From positions 3,410,001-3,474,000 of the forward strand of contig NZ_CP119988.1 in the NCBI RefSeq assembly GCF_029338515.1: a stretch of 64,000 nucleotides of DNA, written 5' to 3'. Below are positions 60,327-64,000 of this stretch, in pieces. Position 1 is the stretch's first letter. Every line of letters starts with the position of its first letter. The position numbers and the translations under genes were made by a program. The notes beneath the pieces were generated by a model, which saw only the letters and a list, made by a program, of their open reading frames with translations, made no database searches and had not been told where the DNA came from. Origin of the DNA: Haloglomus litoreum. GTDB lineage: Archaea; Halobacteriota; Halobacteria; Halobacteriales; Haloarculaceae.

Positions 60327-60869
60327 ATGGGCGAGAAGCTCCTGCTGGCGGACATGCACGAGTTCGCCGAGGACCCGCCGGTCGAGGAACGCATCGGGGA
60401 CGCGCTCCGGGAGACGAACGCGACCATCGCGGCCGCCGAATCCGCGACCGGCGGGCTCATCGGCTCGCTGCTGACCGACGTTCCGGGGTCGAGCGACTAC
60501 TTCGACCGCTCGGTCGTCACCTACTCCTACGACGCCAAACGCGACGTGCTTGCCGTCCCGCGCGAGGACCTCGACGAGCACGGCGCCGTCAGCGAGCCCG
60601 TCGCCCGCGCGATGGCCCGCGGGGTGCGGGACACCGCGGACACGACGTGGGGTGTCGCCACGACCGGCATCGCCGGGCCGACGGGCGGCGACGACGCGGA
60701 TCCGGTCGGAACGGTGTACGTTGGTGTCGCGTACGCGGGCGCGTGGGGCTCCGGCGAGTCGACGAGCAGCGTCGAGCGGTACGTCTTCGACGGCGACCGG
60801 CTCGCGGTCAAGGAGCAGTTCGCCCGGCAGGCGCTCCGGGACGCGCTCGCAGCTATCGAGGCCCGCTAG
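60327..60869 (+). CDS. CinA C-terminal domain protein (nicotinamide-nucleotide amidohydrolase type)
   Basis: A 180-residue stand-alone CinA C domain, predicted to deamidate NMN to nicotinate mononucleotide for pyridine-nucleotide recycling. The family blocks are TIAAAESATGGLIGSLLTDV (catalytic A-E-S-x-T-G-G), SDYFDRSVVTYSYDAKRDVL, VARAMARGVRDTADTTWGVA and TTGIAGPTGGDDADPVGTVY. The N-terminal competence domain found in bacterial CinA is absent, as in other archaeal versions. It has a 68-bp gap to the next gene on the same strand. Confidence 0.85.
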   Translation: MGEKLLLADMHEFAEDPPVEERIGDALRETNATIAAAESATGGLIGSLLTDVPGSSDYFDRSVVTYSYDAKRDVLAVPREDLDEHGAVSEPVARAMARGVRDTADTTWGVATTGIAGPTGGDDADPVGTVYVGVAYAGAWGSGESTSSVERYVFDGDRLAVKEQFARQALRDALAAIEAR

Positions 60870-60938
60870 GAGTAGCCCGGCAGCGGACGGCGGCACCGGA
60901 CCGACGCGTTTTCGACCACCCGGAGCCGACCGCCACCC

Positions 60939-62312
60939 GTGCTAGCCATCGTCGTCAGCCGCGCCGACAGCGCGTCCGTCCACATCGGCGAGCAGTTGCG
61001 CGCCCGCGCGTCGTGGACCGAGCACACCGACGGGACGCGGACGGACGCCGACGGCGGCGGCACCGTCTACCGGACCGAGGGCGCCGAACTCCGCGAGTTC
61101 GACGACCTCCACCTCCACCTCGACGGTGTCGCGTCGGCGTTCGGCACGGTCGACGAGGGGCCCGAACGCGAAGCCGGGCTGCTCGCGTTCGCGTCGCGCC
61201 ACGCCGGCGAGACGGGCCCGCTCCTGACGGCCCACCACACCGGGAACTTCGGGCCGGCGGACCACGGCGGCGCGGACGGTGAACTGGCCGCTGCGGCGCC
61301 GAACGCGACGGCTGAGGCGCTCGACGCCCTGACCCGGCACGCGCCCGATGGCTACGAGACCGGCCTGGAGTGTACCCACCACGGCCCGACGGACGTGGGC
61401 TGTCCGTCGCTGTTCGTCGAGGTGGGGAGCGACGAGCCCCAGTGGGACGACCCCGACGCCGCGCGGGCCGTGGCCCGGACGATCCTCGACCTCCGCGGCG
61501 TGTCCCCCGACGCCGAGCGGTCCGTCGTCTGCTTCGGCGGCGGCCACTACGCGGCCCGTCCGGAGCGGGTCGTCCGCGAGACTGACTGGGCCGTCGGCCA
61601 CATCGCCGCCGACTGGTGCCTGGACGACCTCGGTGACCCGGACACGCCGACGGCGCGAGCGACCCTGGACGCCGCCTTCACCGAGAGCGGCGCCAGCCAC
61701 GCGCTCGTCGAGGGTGACCACCCGGACCTCGTCGCCGTTCTCGAGGACCTGCGCCACCGCGTCGTCGGGGAGACGTACCTCCGGGAGACGACCGGCGTCC
61801 CGCAGGCGACCGTCGAGCGCGCCGAGGCCGAACTCTGCCGGGTCGGGGAGGGCCTCCGCTTCGGGGACCGGGCGCCCGGGTACGCCGGTCCCCTGACCGC
61901 TGTCGAGCTCCCGGCCGGACTCGTGACCGAGTGCGAGGGGATCGACCGCGAGCGGACACGGGAGGCGGTCGACAGCCGCACGGTCGCGGTGACGACCACC
62001 GAGAACGGGACGCTGGTCGACGACCGGGCGCTGTTCCCGGCCACCGACGCCGAGGCCGCCGCCGAGATCCGGGCCGAACTGGTGGGTGAGCTGGTGGCCG
62101 TCCTCCGGGAGCGCTACGACGGCGTGAGCGTCCACGCCGATGCGGTCGTGGCGCGCCGGACGGCGTTCGACCCGGAGAAGGCACGCACCCTCGGCGTTCC
62201 GGAGGGCCCGGCCTTCGGGAAGCTGTCGGCCGGGGAGACGGTCGAGGTGAACGGGCGCGTCATCGAGCCCGGGGCGGTCCGCTCCGAGGAGGAGTTGCGG
62301 TTCCCGCTCTGA
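60939..62312 (+). CDS. dtdA: D-aminoacyl-tRNA deacylase (DTD2), with C-terminal extension
   Basis: Removes D-amino acids from mischarged tRNAs; 457 residues against ~270 for the core family. The N-terminal part has the archaeal DTD2 marks: MLAIVVSRADSASVHIGEQL, LAFASRHAGETGPLLTAHHT then GNFGPADHGG, LECTHHGPTDVGCPSLFVEV and VCFGGGHYAARPERVVRETD. The final ~190 residues (from YLRETTGVPQATVERAEAEL) are an extension common in haloarchaea, whose job is unknown. GTG start at 60939. Confidence 0.9.
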   Translation: MLAIVVSRADSASVHIGEQLRARASWTEHTDGTRTDADGGGTVYRTEGAELREFDDLHLHLDGVASAFGTVDEGPEREAGLLAFASRHAGETGPLLTAHHTGNFGPADHGGADGELAAAAPNATAEALDALTRHAPDGYETGLECTHHGPTDVGCPSLFVEVGSDEPQWDDPDAARAVARTILDLRGVSPDAERSVVCFGGGHYAARPERVVRETDWAVGHIAADWCLDDLGDPDTPTARATLDAAFTESGASHALVEGDHPDLVAVLEDLRHRVVGETYLRETTGVPQATVERAEAELCRVGEGLRFGDRAPGYAGPLTAVELPAGLVTECEGIDRERTREAVDSRTVAVTTTENGTLVDDRALFPATDAEAAAEIRAELVGELVAVLRERYDGVSVHADAVVARRTAFDPEKARTLGVPEGPAFGKLSAGETVEVNGRVIEPGAVRSEEELRFPL

Positions 62313-62522
62313 CCAGACGGCGGGCCGGAGAGCCGCGCGGGCGCGTCAGACATCACCCCGAGAGCGGCGCGCACGCCGGCGGCCGGGACCGGATTCCGTA
62401 TCGTCGCTGACGGTTTATCCCCATCACCCACTCGAGAACCGGCAAAAGCGCGCATCGGCGTCAGACACGCGTGCGACGGCGGAGAAAGCTACTTACGGGA
62501 CGTAGGCATCCGACCGGACAGA

Positions 62523-63740
62523 ATGGACTCGCTGATCGAGGACGCCATCGACGAGGCCGAGAATAGGGAGGAGGAGGGCCCGGCTGGGGACGGGCCGGCG
62601 AACTCGAACGACCACTCACCGAACACGTCGGGCACCATGACCGACGAGGAGCTGGCGAGTGTCGTCGAGGACCTCGAGACGAAGATCACCGTCGTCGGCT
62701 GCGGCGGTGCCGGCGGCAACACCGTCACCCGGATGGACCGCGAGGGCATCCACGGTGCGAAGCTGGTCGCGGCCAACACCGACGCCCAGCACCTCGCCAC
62801 CGAGGTCGAGGCCGACACGAAGATCCTCATCGGCCGCCAGCGGACCGGCGGCCGCGGCGCGGGCTCGGTCCCGAAGATCGGGGAGGAGGCCGCCCAGGAG
62901 AACATCGACGACATCAACGCCGCCATCGACGGCTCGGACATGGTGTTCGTCACCGCCGGGCTGGGCGGCGGGACGGGGACGGGCTCTGCCCCCGTCGTCG
63001 CACAGGCCGCCCAGGAGCAGGGCGCCCTGACCATCGCGGTCGTCACGGTCCCGTTCACCGCGGAGGGTGAGCGCCGGCGGGCCAACGCCGATGCCGGCCT
63101 GGAGCGCCTACGGGCCGTCGCGGACACCGTCATCGTCATCCCGAACGACCGGCTGCTGGACTACGCGCCGAACCTGCCGCTCCAGGACGCCTTCAAGATC
63201 TGCGACCGCGTCCTGATGCGCTCGGTGAAGGGGATGACCGAGCTGATCACGAAGCCCGGCCTCGTCAACGTCGACTTCGCCGACGTGAAGACGATCATGG
63301 AGAACGGCGGCGTCGCGATGATCGGCCTCGGCGAGTCCGACTCCGAGAACAAGGCCCAGGATTCGATCCGCTCGGCGCTGCGCTCGCCGTTGCTCGACGT
63401 GGAGTTCGACGGCGCCAACTCCGCGCTCGTCAACGTGGTCGGCGGCCCGGACATGAGCATCGAGGAGGCCGAGGGCGTCGTCGAGCAGATCTACGACCGC
63501 ATCGACCCGGACGCGCGCATCATCTGGGGCGCCTCCGTCAACCAGGACTTCGACGGCAAGATGGAGACGATGATCGTCGTCACCGGCGTCGAGAGCCCGC
63601 AGATCTACGGCAAGAACGAGGCCGCCGAGGGACAGGGTGGCCAGGCCGGACAGGTCGGCAACCTCGACGGGCAGGCCACCGACGGCGCCGGCGGCCAACA
63701 GCCCGCCTCCTCCGACGGCGGCATCGACTTCGTGGAGTAA
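62523..63740 (+). CDS. ftsZ1: Cell division protein FtsZ, FtsZ1 type
   Basis: Tubulin-like GTPase forming the division ring; 405 residues. An acidic N-terminal extension of ~45 residues ([20 protein letters not shown]) precedes the GTPase domain [20 protein letters not shown]. The tubulin signature is [20 protein letters not shown], followed by [20 protein letters not shown] and the T7 loop with catalytic Asp in [20 protein letters not shown]. The C-terminal tail ([20 protein letters not shown] to [12 protein letters not shown]) is Gly/Gln-rich and could link to membrane partners. [12 protein letters not shown] is typical of haloarchaeal FtsZ1, which organises the ring rather than constricting it. 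A possible TATA (CTACTTACG) is at about 62486. Confidence 0.95.
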   Translation: MDSLIEDAIDEAENREEEGPAGDGPANSNDHSPNTSGTMTDEELASVVEDLETKITVVGCGGAGGNTVTRMDREGIHGAKLVAANTDAQHLATEVEADTKILIGRQRTGGRGAGSVPKIGEEAAQENIDDINAAIDGSDMVFVTAGLGGGTGTGSAPVVAQAAQEQGALTIAVVTVPFTAEGERRRANADAGLERLRAVADTVIVIPNDRLLDYAPNLPLQDAFKICDRVLMRSVKGMTELITKPGLVNVDFADVKTIMENGGVAMIGLGESDSENKAQDSIRSALRSPLLDVEFDGANSALVNVVGGPDMSIEEAEGVVEQIYDRIDPDARIIWGASVNQDFDGKMETMIVVTGVESPQIYGKNEAAEGQGGQAGQVGNLDGQATDGAGGQQPASSDGGIDFVE

Positions 63741-63883
63741 CGGCGACCCGGCACGGCCGCACTCTCTCGACTCTACCGCCCAGCACCAGGTATCGAGCAC
63801 CTCCCAGTCGCTGGAACGGGTCCCCGACGGACAGCACGCTCGGCCGCTCGTTACACCAAATACCGTGGTAATCATGATGCTAA

Positions 63884-63891
63884 TTTAAATA
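63884..63891 (+). promoter_or_regulatory. TATA box TTTAAATA downstream of ftsZ1
   Basis: An AT-rich box in a GC-rich spacer, about 22-26 nt before a GTG at 63910. This suits a leaderless transcript entering the next gene. The spacer 63741-63880 shows nothing else. Confidence 0.5.
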
Positions 63892-63909
63892 CCCGAATTG
63901 CCTACGAAA

Positions 63910-64000
63910 GTGCAGAGCAGCGGTGACCAACAGAACCACCCCACAGAGGCGGGTATCGAAATCGGAACGGCATCACCCGGCGGTGTCCCGACAGCGAGTG
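63910..64000 (+). CDS. Possible start of a gene running off the window (unknown)
   Basis: From GTG at 63910 the frame stays open to the window end and reads MQSSGDQQNHPTEAGIEIGT then ASPGGVPTAS, an acidic, halophile-like beginning. It follows the TATA box by the right distance for leaderless transcription. Thirty residues are too few to identify a family. Confidence 0.4.
   Translation, partial: MQSSGDQQNHPTEAGIEIGTASPGGVPTAS

Overview
The window is chromosomal DNA of a haloarchaeon (class Halobacteria). G+C is very high, the proteins are strongly acidic, and many families are archaeal or haloarchaea-specific: MCM helicase, prefoldin, Rpo12/RpoP and L37Ae, KEOPS Pcc1, RaSEA for archaeosine, a geranylgeranylglyceryl phosphate synthase, FtsZ1, HTH_10 regulators, SipW-type and Tat signal peptides, and several small zinc-finger DUF proteins. 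I cannot name the species. I recognise no rRNA, tRNA, CRISPR or prophage.

Layout. 1-4.2 kb: a major facilitator transporter cut by the window edge, a divergent HTH_10 regulator, an alkylsulfatase-like metallo-hydrolase and a C-terminal remnant of an enolase-superfamily gene. 4.2-8 kb: an aldehyde:ferredoxin oxidoreductase, a VanZ-like protein and RaSEA. 8.4-12 kb: a membrane-anchored ferredoxin, 6-phosphogluconate dehydrogenase and a Tat-exported hydrolase. 12-20 kb: MCM split by a 466-residue intein, an exported CocE/NonD hydrolase and NAD-dependent DNA ligase. 20-29.8 kb: small-molecule and cofactor genes (PHP phosphoesterase, GIY-YIG protein, LarB, RpiA, GlmM-like mutase), small zinc-finger proteins, a histone-fold DUF1931 protein, a histidine kinase and a second transporter. 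29.8-32 kb: an exported seven-repeat FG-GAP protein. 32-42.7 kb: UvrB, a thioesterase, dihydroorotase, a TetR gene convergent with a three-gene overlapping operon that carries a palindromic operator, and AspS. 43.6-53.7 kb: GGGP synthase, topoisomerase I, the L37Ae-RpoP-Pcc1-prefoldin-DUF3194 cluster, a PiT phosphate transporter, a soluble ferredoxin with a DtxR/Idr-like operator, and an SDR. 54.5-64 kb: SerS, glycerate kinase, an ArsA/Get3 ATPase, an aminotransferase, CinA, D-aminoacyl-tRNA deacylase and FtsZ1.

Most genes are housekeeping. The least expected material is in the gaps and inside MCM. (1) Two copies (4029-4166 and 20204-20354) of a three-stem element sit between convergent genes. 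Their stems differ in sequence but keep their pairing, around a conserved T-rich linker. (2) A family of roughly 560-610 bp GC-rich elements with 15-17 bp terminal inverted repeats occurs at 43023-43582 and 53822-54428, with a one-armed relative at about 8035-8290. (3) The MCM intein carries an extra XRE-like helix-turn-helix and is flanked on one side by about 300 bp of foreign-looking codon usage, as expected from a homing co-conversion tract. (4) L37Ae has lost all four zinc-binding cysteines. (5) Several gene-proximal palindromes look like operators.
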